Assembly (NCBI GenBank): GCA_965247975.1
Contig: OZ252050.1
Span: 372,001 to 436,000, forward strand
Direction of reading: 5' to 3'
Length of the DNA: 64,000 nt
DNA from: Taishania sp965247975
GTDB lineage: Bacteria > Bacteroidota > Bacteroidia > Flavobacteriales_D > Crocinitomicaceae
Shown here: one piece after another, positions 16,644 to 26,407 of the stretch
How the letters are laid out: every line of letters begins with the position of its first letter
Position numbering within the stretch: position 1 is the first letter of the stretch
Program-made: the position numbers and the translations under genes
Notes under the pieces: generated by a model
What the model was told of the DNA's origin: nothing
Databases searched by the model: none
What the model saw: only the letters and a program-made list of their open reading frames with translations

Positions 16644-19379
16644 TTAGAGTGTTCCAAGGTTTGTTCTTCCTAATATTATTTTTCCTTCTAAATCTTCATC
16701 ACTTTCGCAATCATGCAATCTTCCTGTCGGATGAATGGAATGTAAATCGAAGAGTATGGATTTGAAATCTTTTAAAACATTTTCTGGCATATCATTTTGT
16801 GCTTGTTTCACATTTTTTACCTCAGTCAAGAAAGCATGATAGGCTTGTTCTAATGTCACAAGTTCATTCAATTCACCAGCTTCTTCTTGATCTTTCCGTT
16901 GACCAATCCAACAAATTCGAGGTACAATATGAGCCGGTAATTCTTTTTGAATGAGAAGTTCCATGTAATTTCTAAAGTCTGGATCGCTGTAGCGCTGAGT
17001 GTATCCTGGTAGAACAACGCTAACTTTAAATGAATAGGGATCCATAGCACAGCATTCAGATTCATTTTCAATACAAATCGGTAAGAACAAGTCCAAAGCT
17101 GTATCTTCATTACTGATGTCGGGTAGCATAAGCATGTGTTCAATTAAGAAAATCCCTTCTTCGTTAAATCCTGATTTTAGATAATTTATGACTTGAATGA
17201 TTCCAACTTCAAGCTCATGGAATGTTTCATATGCAACAGGGTGTAAGCCTACAATCGTGTACGGTGGATCTGAGGCGTCTGTGGGTTCAATCACATTAAA
17301 CTCATAATTGCCGTCAAAACGCTCTTTAATAAGAATGTTTTCAATTTGAGTTTCGTGCGCAACTCCATGGGCAAAAGCATCTTTTAATTTTTCAATGTTT
17401 GTGTTGACCAGAAGTAAAACACAGGCATACATTTTTTTTGTTGCCGCTGAACTGGTTTGAAATTCTTCCGTGCTTGTGAGGACGATTGTGCTTGGTTCTT
17501 TCAAAATGTTCCATTGGTATTTACCGCTCAAAATTTTAGTTACATCTACAAGAGGATTTGATAAATTTCGTCGACTGTAATCAAAGATTCCAGATAATCG
17601 GGCTATTCTTTTTTCACTTCCAGAAACATTCGTTGAGTTCCAAGTATCTCCCAATATATCAAAAGCACGACCTCTTGTCACAGAAATCTCAACGTAATCT
17701 TTTAAAAATTGCTCTTTTGAATAAAGCACCATTTCATCGGAAACTTTCCCAAATAAATCGCGCATTAAAAATGTATATTCACTGAAATTTTCAGCGAATC
17801 GCGCTGATAAGTGATCCAAAATCTTATTGCGTCTCTCAATGTTTTGATCTAATGAGTCTAGTAGTTTTTTGGTCAAAGAAACATCGTTGTCAGTTGGATA
17901 ATCATTCACAATTTTGTCAAAATCTTTGATGTCTTTGATAGCTTGCGTGAAGTAAGTTGGAACGATTCCCGTATTGATGGATAAAAGGTCTTTTACTTTG
18001 GCTAAATGTGCGAAGTAACTTACAAGAATTTGATCAAAAAAAGTAAGGTAACCTTTTAGTTGAAGTGCCTGCGATTTTCTTTTTGTACTTGCGTTGGGTG
18101 GTAAACCAAATGGACTTATTCCATAAGTTTCAGGAAGGGCGTTTTGAATTGTTGTAGTTTCTTTCGCGTCGAAAATTTGACCTTTTTTTAATGTCAATGT
18201 TCGATTCAAACTTGCTTGGGCTTTTTTCTGAGCAATTGAATCATGCATTTCATGGGTGAATTGAATCACATTTTTTTTGTTTATGGTAATTGGAAGTACA
18301 TTTTTGTAATAACTATATGAACTCAAAGTACAACAACTATTTTCTGGATTCAATGCAGGTTTTTCGGTTGGGCATAAAATAGGTTTGGTGTAAGGATCAA
18401 TACAAATAACCCAACCCAATCCGTCTTTGTTTTGTTTACAATCTTTTATTGAAATATCTTGGATCAATTTGACTCCATCAATGGCCATTATAATTTTAAT
18501 AAGATCGGACAAACGCACTTCGCTTCGCAAGTTGGTAGCTTTTAATTCGTCATTGTCTATAAACCCATTTTGAAGCAAAGGACCTTCATATATTTCATTC
18601 GTGGTATAGCCCTTGTCCAACATTTCTTTCAATGAATGATGCTGAATTGCAGGAGTGAAGTAGTTTTGAATGGCAAAAAGTACTTGAGCATGAATGTAGT
18701 CTTCATCTACATCTTGGTCAAGTTCGATTGTTGCGCATACGCCAATTGGATGTTCCTTGACAGGAATGATATCAACCAAGTCTTCACATAGATTTCTATT
18801 TGCATGATAAAGTTTGAATATTTCTTCGTTGATCCAATCAATGGAAACTGTGGAATTATCAGGTTTTTTGGCTGTCAGATCATAATCTACAATGATTCGA
18901 TTTAATCCGCGTAAAGGAATTTCACGCTGAAGGGGTGTAGAAGGATTAACAAATTTTGAAGAGCTATATGCAATAACGCTTTGAGCAACATCCACATGAA
19001 GTGTTTTTTCATAGGGCACAATCCAAGAATTTCGTACACCTGGAATATCGGTGAAAAGCTTACGATAGTCTAAAGCAGTGATTGGCGAAGAAGGAAGAAT
19101 CTCATGTGCTTGATAAAATTGATTCTGTAGATTCGGATCTTCTTTTGAAGCTACTAAACTTTCAATAGGTAAGTTTATTCGGTTGCTTAAATCTGTAATG
19201 GCATAACATATAGTCTCCAGAAATGTGATTCCAGGATCATGAACGTTCATATCTGTCCATAATCCACCACCCATTGATTCAATGTATTCTATGCCTTTTG
19301 TTCTCAAGAACGCAAAATCTAGATCGTCTTCTGAATTTACAGACTTAGGAATCTTTATATGTTTGGAATTTTCTAACAT
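16644..19379 (-). CDS. eCIS baseplate protein (Pvc12/gp7-like)
   Basis: 911 aa, second of two adjacent large baseplate genes, the usual Afp11/Afp12 pair of eCIS clusters. The N-terminus contains M-N-V-H-D-P-G-I-T-F-L-E-T-I-C-Y-A, a conserved block in this family, followed by an I-P-G-V-R-N-S-W segment. The C-terminal part repeats a P-A-H-I-V-P-R-I-C-W motif typical of these wedge proteins. It probably forms the baseplate wedge with the preceding gene product, whose gene it overlaps by 7 nt. Known from family and context: links spike hub to sheath. Confidence 0.75.
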   Translation of the reverse strand: MLENSKHIKIPKSVNSEDDLDFAFLRTKGIEYIESMGGGLWTDMNVHDPGITFLETICYAITDLSNRINLPIESLVASKEDPNLQNQFYQAHEILPSSPITALDYRKLFTDIPGVRNSWIVPYEKTLHVDVAQSVIAYSSSKFVNPSTPLQREIPLRGLNRIIVDYDLTAKKPDNSTVSIDWINEEIFKLYHANRNLCEDLVDIIPVKEHPIGVCATIELDQDVDEDYIHAQVLFAIQNYFTPAIQHHSLKEMLDKGYTTNEIYEGPLLQNGFIDNDELKATNLRSEVRLSDLIKIIMAIDGVKLIQDISIKDCKQNKDGLGWVICIDPYTKPILCPTEKPALNPENSCCTLSSYSYYKNVLPITINKKNVIQFTHEMHDSIAQKKAQASLNRTLTLKKGQIFDAKETTTIQNALPETYGISPFGLPPNASTKRKSQALQLKGYLTFFDQILVSYFAHLAKVKDLLSINTGIVPTYFTQAIKDIKDFDKIVNDYPTDNDVSLTKKLLDSLDQNIERRNKILDHLSARFAENFSEYTFLMRDLFGKVSDEMVLYSKEQFLKDYVEISVTRGRAFDILGDTWNSTNVSGSEKRIARLSGIFDYSRRNLSNPLVDVTKILSGKYQWNILKEPSTIVLTSTEEFQTSSAATKKMYACVLLLVNTNIEKLKDAFAHGVAHETQIENILIKERFDGNYEFNVIEPTDASDPPYTIVGLHPVAYETFHELEVGIIQVINYLKSGFNEEGIFLIEHMLMLPDISNEDTALDLFLPICIENESECCAMDPYSFKVSVVLPGYTQRYSDPDFRNYMELLIQKELPAHIVPRICWIGQRKDQEEAGELNELVTLEQAYHAFLTEVKNVKQAQNDMPENVLKDFKSILFDLHSIHPTGRLHDCESDEDLEGKIILGRTNLGTL

Positions 19380-22300
19380 TCTTCTAAGATTGTTGTTTCA
19401 TGGATAGTACATTTGGTTTCCGCTTCGTTGATTATGTGTTGTTGCGATGAAACTAAGATTGACTTTGGAGAGGAAGGCGCACAATTTCTCGTAAAGTCAC
19501 CGTTATCAACCCGCATTTTGATATTTGAAACATAATCAACATAGTAGAGTTTTTCGATAAAATCTACCAAGACACTACTGTGTAGGGTGTTTCCAAATTC
19601 AACATGTCGACTGCTATCAAAAGCCCAAGGAGATAAAAATTGTTTTAAATCCAAATCCAATTGAATTTTGTATTGTGCAACATCATACTGCTTATAAAAT
19701 TTTACATCGGCAAAAATTTTAATTTCTTCATAGGTTGGATTTATAACATCAAGCTTGACATGTAATGATGTTAATTGTGAAACAAAATTTTTAACCTCGT
19801 TTAATCTGGAAGTGCTCACGCGTGGTTGATAGATGTTGAACATGTTTTTGTCTTTTGTTTCTGGAATAACAACAAGTGTCACACAACCAGCAGCTAGAAA
19901 GGATTTTTGATTCGTATGATTTAAGCATTTTACTTTGTAAATGTCTGTATATTCTTGGAGCACAATGTTTTCGTAATCCCAGAGCATCACAGCTCTTTGT
20001 TTGTGACGTAGTCGCTCACTGACACGACGGTAATAGGAATCATCCGTTTCCTTTGGTTTTCCATTGAATGAATTGAAAGGTTGATTTACAGATTTAATGG
20101 TTGAAGATCTTGAAACCAATTTTGAAATGGTATTTGCTGGAATTCCTTGTTCTAAATGGGATAATTCATTTTTATAATTGACAAATGTTGCTTTGGCACC
20201 TTGTGCTTTTATGTCCAGGACTTTGCAAACAGCATCGTAAGTTTTAGGCATCAATGCTTTAATCCAGAAAAGATCTTCATCAAGTTGTGTGTTTCCTTTT
20301 GTTGCCTCTTTAGGAATTTTTATACTTATAATTCCCGTTTTTAAGAAGTTGTCAATTTCGTTTTTAACAATGGATAATGAGTCAAGTTTTTTCCAGTGAT
20401 CCGAGCAAAGTACTTCCCAAGAGATAACCTCAGTGGTAAAAGTCTCAGCAAGCGGATTTTCACTTCCTTCAAGTAATTGAATTAAAAGCGTTAGTGTTTG
20501 TAAAGGTTCCACATTTTTTATACCTATAAACAAAAGCCCACCTTTATCATATCTAGGTAAAAGCGAACAATCGGTGTTGGTGAAGTTTGTAGAACTTTTT
20601 AAATAATCACTTTCTTCGGCCTGACCAAAAGGATGCTCTTGAAATAATTGAATGGTTCTTTTTTCAAAGTCAGCTAATTCATTTCCAACCAACGATACTG
20701 TTTCTTTTGCAAAGTAACTAACGCTTATTTCTTCGGCAAAGGGCGTGTATGGCTGATTTGGAATCATCGTTGTGGGTGATTCATTTGTTAAAGCCAAGGC
20801 ATATAATTGCGGATAAAGTTGATGTAGAAAAGACGTTGTGAGCGATAATTTTATGGGTCCAGCAAATATGTCTTCACTATGAGGATTACTAATATCAAAG
20901 ATACAATCGAAATTTGGTTCACTTTCGTCAGAATCTGATTCGAACAGTTCAATTGGCTCGGAATATGGCTCCCAGTCGTTATTGTATTTTATGAAAGGTT
21001 GGGCTTTGAAATAATCATTTCCAGTAACGATGTAATTTTCACCTGGAGAATTTGTCTGCATTGCATCGACTATTGAATCATCTGCAGCTAGGTTAACTTT
21101 TTGAGTACCTAAATACGCTGCTTTAGAAAGCCCATTTTTTAAATTGGACTGATATGCCTCGTACCATGTTTGAAAATTATTTGGTGTATTTTTCCATTTA
21201 ATATTCGTTTGGATTAAACTCCATTTTTTATTGAAAATTTCAGCATTATTAATGATAACACTTGAACCCTTTGTTGGATTTTGAGTGAAAGGATACATTG
21301 GTTTAGTAGGATTTAGCACACCATGATCTGAATCTAACAACAACTGTTTTAATCCAATACCAGCAACATGAATGTTCATGCCCGAAATGTTTTTTGAGAA
21401 TTCTTCATGAATCTTGCTGCCAATTTCTGTATTTACATCAATCTCAAATTTGAAAACGGGATGTTCTGTGTTGTAGCGACCAAAATGAATCAAATCATTA
21501 AAAACACTTGTGGGTTTGTCTTTCGCTTCTAGTTTTAGTGCTAATCGAACTATTTTAGAATCGGACGAAGTTGAAAAGTTTTCCAATGATTCGACTTTTT
21601 CCTCTTGCAACGAAGCAAATGGTTGGTTCTCATTTACAGATTGATGCAAACTCAAAGGACCAATCCAACCATTTTTCGCTGTGTAATAAACTTTAATTGC
21701 ATTGAACAATTCCGCTTTCGTAAAAACTTGTGCTAAATTTTGTTTAAATTCAATGGTTATTTGTACGTATCTCGTTCCTTCCGAAAGGTTTAGAACAGGT
21801 GAAGAAATTGAAAATCCAATTTTTGCTTTAACCAAAGCTGGACGCTCAAGTGAAATTCCCTCGTCCACATTATCATTTTGATAGAATCCAAAAGGCATCC
21901 AAGAATGATCATCTTCTGGAAAAGCTGCCCCGTTGCCGTCGTAAGAATTAGCTATGGCTGAACTTCGAATATAGTAATTTGCGTCTGGTGTTTCAGTTGT
22001 GACTGCACCGAAATGTTTATAGACGCTTTTTAATTCAACAACTTGCGCCTGATTGACAACAATTTCCTCGTCCAATTCATAAATTCTTGTTTTACCTAAG
22101 GCATCTTTACCACCATCGAGCTGCATTCCAGCTTCTAATTTTTCTTGATTGAACGTTTTTGCAAGTTCAAAAAGTATGTGGGCACTGTCGCTGCGTTCGT
22201 TTAATTTTTCAATTTTAAGAACTTCACCATAGAAAAAATCAAGGTGTTTTTTGGTAAGTCCATTCAAACGGTTTTTTGGAAGATCAAGCAGTTTTAGAAA

Positions 22301-22600
22301 GCAGATAAATAATGTGAGATGAGGTGTTAATTCGTTTGATTTTTCAAGATCTTTCACAAAAAGTTCAACATCATCTTTATCTTTGAAAAATGCCTGCCAA
22401 TCATCGGTTGGAACTTTGCTATTTGTTTCACCAAAATAATGAACATGTTTAGCAAAATCAAAGGCAAATTTCATCCAGTCGGCAATGCCAAAATCATGCA
22501 ACTTGAGCGAATTTGGATTTAGCAAGTCAATCGAACGTTGGGATTGATCTGTTCCATTTCGCTTTAAAACACCTGTTATTGTATTACACTTTGTGCTCAT
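19373..22600 (-). CDS. eCIS baseplate J/gp6-like wedge protein (Pvc11)
   Basis: 1075 aa. The C-terminal third holds a segment typical of baseplate-J/gp6 proteins: E-T-D-D-S-Y-Y-R-R-V-S-E-R-L-R-H-K near residue 850, then W-D-Y-E-N-I-V-L and a beta-rich end of about 150 residues. The N-terminal two thirds are beta-rich and specific to large Bacteroidota eCIS versions. It starts 10 nt after gp25, the conserved gp25-J-like order of contractile tails. Role: forms the baseplate ring that triggers sheath contraction. Confidence 0.78.
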   Translation of the reverse strand: MSTKCNTITGVLKRNGTDQSQRSIDLLNPNSLKLHDFGIADWMKFAFDFAKHVHYFGETNSKVPTDDWQAFFKDKDDVELFVKDLEKSNELTPHLTLFICFLKLLDLPKNRLNGLTKKHLDFFYGEVLKIEKLNERSDSAHILFELAKTFNQEKLEAGMQLDGGKDALGKTRIYELDEEIVVNQAQVVELKSVYKHFGAVTTETPDANYYIRSSAIANSYDGNGAAFPEDDHSWMPFGFYQNDNVDEGISLERPALVKAKIGFSISSPVLNLSEGTRYVQITIEFKQNLAQVFTKAELFNAIKVYYTAKNGWIGPLSLHQSVNENQPFASLQEEKVESLENFSTSSDSKIVRLALKLEAKDKPTSVFNDLIHFGRYNTEHPVFKFEIDVNTEIGSKIHEEFSKNISGMNIHVAGIGLKQLLLDSDHGVLNPTKPMYPFTQNPTKGSSVIINNAEIFNKKWSLIQTNIKWKNTPNNFQTWYEAYQSNLKNGLSKAAYLGTQKVNLAADDSIVDAMQTNSPGENYIVTGNDYFKAQPFIKYNNDWEPYSEPIELFESDSDESEPNFDCIFDISNPHSEDIFAGPIKLSLTTSFLHQLYPQLYALALTNESPTTMIPNQPYTPFAEEISVSYFAKETVSLVGNELADFEKRTIQLFQEHPFGQAEESDYLKSSTNFTNTDCSLLPRYDKGGLLFIGIKNVEPLQTLTLLIQLLEGSENPLAETFTTEVISWEVLCSDHWKKLDSLSIVKNEIDNFLKTGIISIKIPKEATKGNTQLDEDLFWIKALMPKTYDAVCKVLDIKAQGAKATFVNYKNELSHLEQGIPANTISKLVSRSSTIKSVNQPFNSFNGKPKETDDSYYRRVSERLRHKQRAVMLWDYENIVLQEYTDIYKVKCLNHTNQKSFLAAGCVTLVVIPETKDKNMFNIYQPRVSTSRLNEVKNFVSQLTSLHVKLDVINPTYEEIKIFADVKFYKQYDVAQYKIQLDLDLKQFLSPWAFDSSRHVEFGNTLHSSVLVDFIEKLYYVDYVSNIKMRVDNGDFTRNCAPSSPKSILVSSQQHIINEAETKCTIHETTILEEC

Positions 22601-22610
22601 TTTCTACTTT

Positions 22611-23021
22611 TTATAAATCAGTTCCCTCTCCTCGGTAAAACGGATAAACGAGATTTGTTCTAGCATTTGTTGACCGAACAACATAGTCTATTTTTATTAG
22701 GAGCTCTCCTTCTAAGTCCCTATTTTGCTCAATATCAATGGATTCTAAATTGATACGAGGTTCAAAATACAAGATGGCCGTTTCGATCAAATCACTCACA
22801 AAAGATTTTAGCGTTAAGGTCAAAGGAGCAAAAAGCAAGTCATCAAGGTTACAACCATAAGCAGGATTCATTACCCGTTCACCTGGTCTAGTTGATAATA
22901 GGATAATCAGACTTTCGCGAATATCAACTTCTTCAGAACTCATCTGAACGTTTGTGGTTGCAAGTTGAAAACTAGGAGGGAAGCTCCAACCAGTACCTAG
23001 AAATGATCGATCGTTTGCCAT
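22611..23021 (-). CDS. gp25-like baseplate protein (Pvc9)
   Basis: 136 aa, the usual size for GPW/gp25 proteins. Key features are F-L-G-T-G-W-S-F-P-P near the N-terminus, S-E-E-V-D-I-R-E-S-L-I-I-L-L-S-T-R-P-G-E-R-V-M split over residues 28-52, and N-P-A-Y-G-C-N-L-D, which form the conserved core that contacts the first sheath ring. It lies between the PAAR and J-like genes with gaps of 11 and 10 nt. Confidence 0.9.
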   Translation of the reverse strand: MANDRSFLGTGWSFPPSFQLATTNVQMSSEEVDIRESLIILLSTRPGERVMNPAYGCNLDDLLFAPLTLTLKSFVSDLIETAILYFEPRINLESIDIEQNRDLEGELLIKIDYVVRSTNARTNLVYPFYRGEGTDL

Positions 23022-23032
23022 CTTTTTAATTA

Positions 23033-23323
23033 TTAGCCAATTAATACTGTAAAATCTCCTAAAATTATAGATCCTCCATGCGCTGTTGAGTCGCCCATCC
23101 TAGCAGCTGGCTTACCGCCAATTAGTACTGTAGTTGAGCCCATTGCAATAGAATCTGGCGGTCCAACACAGGTTAACATATCACCTACTTTTGCCGCGGG
23201 CATGCCACCAATAAGAACAGTTGGTTCTCCTGGCGGTAAAATTGGACCTCCAACGTGGGGTACAGTGCCCGTAACCATTGGACAGATATGCATATCGTTG
23301 ATTCTTGCTGCTGGTGCTCCCAT
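23033..23323 (-). CDS. PAAR-domain spike tip protein (Pvc10-like)
   Basis: 96 aa made almost entirely of a PAAR fold: P-A-A-R-I-N-D at the start, then repeated V-L-I-G-G-x-P-A-A strands and H/C residues (H-I-C-P-M, L-T-C-V-G, T-A-H-G) suited to hold a metal ion at the tip. PAAR proteins cap the VgrG trimer and make the sharp point of contractile injectors. It follows the VgrG gene by 5 nt. No extra toxin domain is fused. Confidence 0.92.
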   Translation of the reverse strand: MGAPAARINDMHICPMVTGTVPHVGGPILPPGEPTVLIGGMPAAKVGDMLTCVGPPDSIAMGSTTVLIGGKPAARMGDSTAHGGSIILGDFTVLIG

Positions 23324-23328
23324 AGTTT

Positions 23329-25074
23329 TTAATTTATTTGTACTAATGAACCTTTCAACACAGCAATTGCGCTTGTTGATACTTCTGCTCCGGCTCCACC
23401 TTCAGCTTTAAACTCCGCACTTGCTTTGATTCCGATGTTTACTCCTTCAATTGCTACATCTCCGCTTGCTTTAATGGTAATATCGCCTGCACTTTCCATG
23501 ACAATTCCGCTGCTATCCAATGTAATCACATTAGAATTTTCATCTTCGATCACAATTTCACCTGAATCTTCATTCATCGTAAATTTCTTACCTGCAGGTG
23601 TTTCGATAGTAACAGAAACTTTGTCGTCGTCAAAAATGAGTTTCATTTCGCTCCGAGTAATAAAGCCTTTTTCGTGATTATCATCTGAAGCCGTTATTGG
23701 TGAAGGTTTTGCACTGCTATGGAGCATTCCTAGAACAACACCCTGATTTGGATCTTCATTGATAAATCCAACAATCACTTCATCCTTTATTTCTGGACGA
23801 AAGAAAGCTCCACGTTTGTCTCCTGCATCCAAGGAGGAGATTCTGCACCACACACCTTGTTTTTCGCTATCTATAATCGGAATTTTGACGAGGATTTTAT
23901 CTTCTCCATCAGGGTCTCCCTCAAGTTGAGAAACAATTCCTATATGTAATCCTTTAATTGCAGGCAAAAGTCCTGAAGCGCTTGGTGTGTGAATTTCATA
24001 CGTTTCGCTGAACCACTGAGGATTAAATCCAAATTGAGCATCACATGTCCACTGCCCTGATTCAATCGTGTGTTTCACCCCAGAAATGTATACTTTACCA
24101 TTAAATCTATTTCCAACGCCTTCAAGATTTAAGATCGTATTTGGTTTTACAGACGGAATTCCTTGAAAACTAACTCGTCCTCTCACTTTTGCCAATTGTT
24201 GATAGAGCCAAGTTGCGTCAGCCCAATCATGGAGTTGCGTTTCATTTAAGTTTCCGCCATGTTTTAATTCCAAGTTATCTAGCCCAACAACTTTAGACAA
24301 ATCTGCTGCTGCTAAATTGCCATTTAAACTGACATTCGGATTTTTACCTTCGACTTCAACAATTTTTTGATCTGTATGACTCCATCCATAAGATGTAATT
24401 TTAGAAAATTGATTACGCGCATCAATTTCCCCGTCAAAATCTAACATGGAGCTTCCGAAAGCAACTGTTTCAATTTCTTTTTGTGAAATATTGGGTTTTG
24501 AAATGGTCAATTTTCCGTCGTCGGCAATACATAATTTTCCGTTCGCTTGAGCCCGACTTACCATGAAATCCCAATCTGAGGCATTGAATTGGATCAGTTC
24601 AGCATGTTCAAAGGTTGTATCTTCTATTTCTTTTTCGTTGCCATATTTCGCAATGATTTCTTCAAATATGGCGCTGTCTTTTAGATCATAGTAATAAGCC
24701 GATTTTCTTCCAATGGTCATTTTAACAGCTTTGTCTTTACATTCGAGTATTAGAACGGATGAATTTTTACGAATTTTGATGCTGTGTTTTATAATGATTC
24801 CTTTGAAAATTGTCTGTTCATCAGAGTGATATCCTGCCGTTATTTCAATTTCTTTTCCTGGAATCAATAAATCTTGGTTACTTAATTCAAAATCTTGTTT
24901 CGAACTTTCACCATCTGAAATGACAATCGTAGCCGTCGGAATTCTATTTATTTCCTTGAAAACTGAAATAGAATGCACATGATTTTCACCTGATAGAGCG
25001 TTGCCACCTACCGAAACGGTAAATGTAACTAAATCAGGATTCTGACTCGTTTGTATGACTCCATTGTTATTCAT
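23329..25074 (-). CDS. VgrG-like spike protein (Pvc8)
   Basis: 581 aa. The N-terminal two thirds match the gp27/hub part of VgrG-type proteins. An OB-fold (about 375-460) contains V-W-C-R-I-S-S and the R-P-E-I-x-D-E-V-I-V-G-F signature of phage baseplate gp5/Vgr proteins. The C-terminal beta-helix (about 490-581) has repeated V/I-x-I-x-x strands and an E-G-V-N-I-G-I-K segment. It forms the trimeric spike at the end of the inner tube. It overlaps the LysM gene by 1 nt and precedes the PAAR tip gene. Confidence 0.9.
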   Translation of the reverse strand: MNNNGVIQTSQNPDLVTFTVSVGGNALSGENHVHSISVFKEINRIPTATIVISDGESSKQDFELSNQDLLIPGKEIEITAGYHSDEQTIFKGIIIKHSIKIRKNSSVLILECKDKAVKMTIGRKSAYYYDLKDSAIFEEIIAKYGNEKEIEDTTFEHAELIQFNASDWDFMVSRAQANGKLCIADDGKLTISKPNISQKEIETVAFGSSMLDFDGEIDARNQFSKITSYGWSHTDQKIVEVEGKNPNVSLNGNLAAADLSKVVGLDNLELKHGGNLNETQLHDWADATWLYQQLAKVRGRVSFQGIPSVKPNTILNLEGVGNRFNGKVYISGVKHTIESGQWTCDAQFGFNPQWFSETYEIHTPSASGLLPAIKGLHIGIVSQLEGDPDGEDKILVKIPIIDSEKQGVWCRISSLDAGDKRGAFFRPEIKDEVIVGFINEDPNQGVVLGMLHSSAKPSPITASDDNHEKGFITRSEMKLIFDDDKVSVTIETPAGKKFTMNEDSGEIVIEDENSNVITLDSSGIVMESAGDITIKASGDVAIEGVNIGIKASAEFKAEGGAGAEVSTSAIAVLKGSLVQIN

Positions 25075-25766
25075 TAAGCAAGTTTTTCAAGGGGTGGAAA
25101 AAAAATCTTTTGTCCTGGTTCTAGTTTTCTAAAATTTGTCAGTTTGTTCACTTTTGCAACTTCTAGGTAATATTTTGAATCGCCATAGATTCTAAAAGTC
25201 ATTAGAGGAAGATTATCTCCTGCCTTCACAATGCGATAGTGGGTTAAATCTGGGGATGCTTTTTTTTCTCTAGCTGCTCTTTTTCCTTCTTCGATGTGGT
25301 TTTTGAATGTGAGTTTTGCGACAGCACGAATCGGGGTGCCATTGGGCTCAAAAAGCTTGTATTCAATAGTCATTTCGGTAACCACACCAGGGAAAATTAA
25401 ATCCCCCCAAACTACTTTTAAGTAATTGGGTTTGTGCTCATCTCCGTTATAGTCAAAAACAACCTTTTTGAAATTTTTAAGATCGTTAATAATTCCATTT
25501 TTGTCCGTAGGAGAGTCCTCGAACACTCCAGTTCTATCAAACAAAAAATCAAGTGTTAGGTTTTCGGGGAGTGAACGGTGAAATTTTACACCACCTCCAC
25601 TTGAACCTGTAGCATTTTCGATGGAGTATTCAGATTTATTTACCAACGAGTAGCGCTCTGGATTTACCGCAGTTTCATAGCTTGCGATTTCAGAACTTAG
25701 TTCTGGGTCGCTGTACGCATATATGGTTAGCTTTTGTAACTTGCTATCTGCACTTTCTTCGGCCAT
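25074..25766 (-). CDS. LysM-containing CIS baseplate/hub protein (Pvc7)
   Basis: 230 aa. Residues about 175-230 form a LysM-like module (H-Y-R-I-V-K-A-G-D-N-L-P and L-E-P-G-Q-K-I-F-F-P-P), as in Afp7/Pvc7 and phage gp53-type proteins that join tube and spike hub. The N-terminal 150 residues (Y-A-Y-S-D-P-E-L, L-D-F-L-F-D-R-T-G-V) are characteristic of the eCIS family. Its ATG shares one base with the stop of the DUF5908 gene, so translation is likely coupled. Confidence 0.88.
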   Translation of the reverse strand: MAEESADSKLQKLTIYAYSDPELSSEIASYETAVNPERYSLVNKSEYSIENATGSSGGGVKFHRSLPENLTLDFLFDRTGVFEDSPTDKNGIINDLKNFKKVVFDYNGDEHKPNYLKVVWGDLIFPGVVTEMTIEYKLFEPNGTPIRAVAKLTFKNHIEEGKRAAREKKASPDLTHYRIVKAGDNLPLMTFRIYGDSKYYLEVAKVNKLTNFRKLEPGQKIFFPPLEKLA

Positions 25767-25918
25767 TATCTTTCTTTCTGATTGTTAATTACTGTAATAA
25801 TTTGTTCGAGACATTCTTTAACCAATGCCTCTTTGTCCTCACCACCTGCTTCCCCTTTTTGCTCGCCTTCCTTGTTTACAGTGATCTTTATATGAAGTTC
25901 TTTGATTTCAATTGGCAT
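25766..25918 (-). CDS. DUF5908-type small eCIS protein (Pvc6-like position)
   Basis: A 50-aa reading frame beginning M-P-I-E-I-K-E-L-H-I-K and ending I-N-N-Q-K-E-R. The P-I-E-I-x-E-L start is the hallmark of DUF5908, found between tube and LysM genes in many eCIS clusters. It overlaps the upstream tube gene by 11 nt and shares one base with the next start, which strongly supports it as real. The middle is Gly/Glu-rich and flexible. Molecular role unknown. It is easily missed by gene callers because of its size. Confidence 0.85.
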   Translation of the reverse strand: MPIEIKELHIKITVNKEGEQKGEAGGEDKEALVKECLEQIITVINNQKER

Positions 25919-26405
25919 TTACTTCAATTTTAAAATAGTTATAGGTTAATTCTAATGTTTCCATGACCAATTTGCTTTCCATAGAACTTAGTTCATCAAT
26001 GGACCACTTCACCGGAATTGCATGTGTTATTTTCCATGTAATCAGAGGTGTACTGTTTTCAGCATCAAACTCTTGTTCATTGTTAACAGTTTTTTCTTTC
26101 GAATCGCTGTAGAGGGTTATGACCAAATTAAGAGGCTTAAACTTGAAATTTTCAATAGCATCTTCACACCATTTTATGATCCCCGAATCTTTAAACATTC
26201 CCCGTTTGAGAACCAAGTTCGGAAACTTGATTCTCGTTGGGAGTTTATGTTTAAATCGATTTTCTCCACCTTCGGAATATTCTTCCGTTTCAATGTCAAC
26301 CGATAAACCTGAAACTGACTGAAATTGAACATCGTTCGCTTCGTCTTTTTCGAGTCCTTCAAATTTTACCATGAAATGAAAACCGACAGGTGGATAATAG
26401 CTCAT
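25908..26405 (-). CDS. gp19-like inner tube protein, second paralogue (Pvc5-like)
   Basis: 165 aa, phage tail tube (gp19-like) family. Y-Y-P-P-V-G-F-H-F-M-V-K-F lies at the start. Q-S-V-S-G-L-S-V-D-I-E-T-E-E-Y and L-K-R-G-M-F-K-D-S mark the conserved beta-sheet and loop. Paralogous to the preceding gene. In PVC and Afp this second type makes the tube initiator rings contacting the hub. It follows the main tube gene by 2 nt. Confidence 0.88.
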   Translation of the reverse strand: MSYYPPVGFHFMVKFEGLEKDEANDVQFQSVSGLSVDIETEEYSEGGENRFKHKLPTRIKFPNLVLKRGMFKDSGIIKWCEDAIENFKFKPLNLVITLYSDSKEKTVNNEQEFDAENSTPLITWKITHAIPVKWSIDELSSMESKLVMETLELTYNYFKIEVNAN

Positions 26406-26407
26406 TT

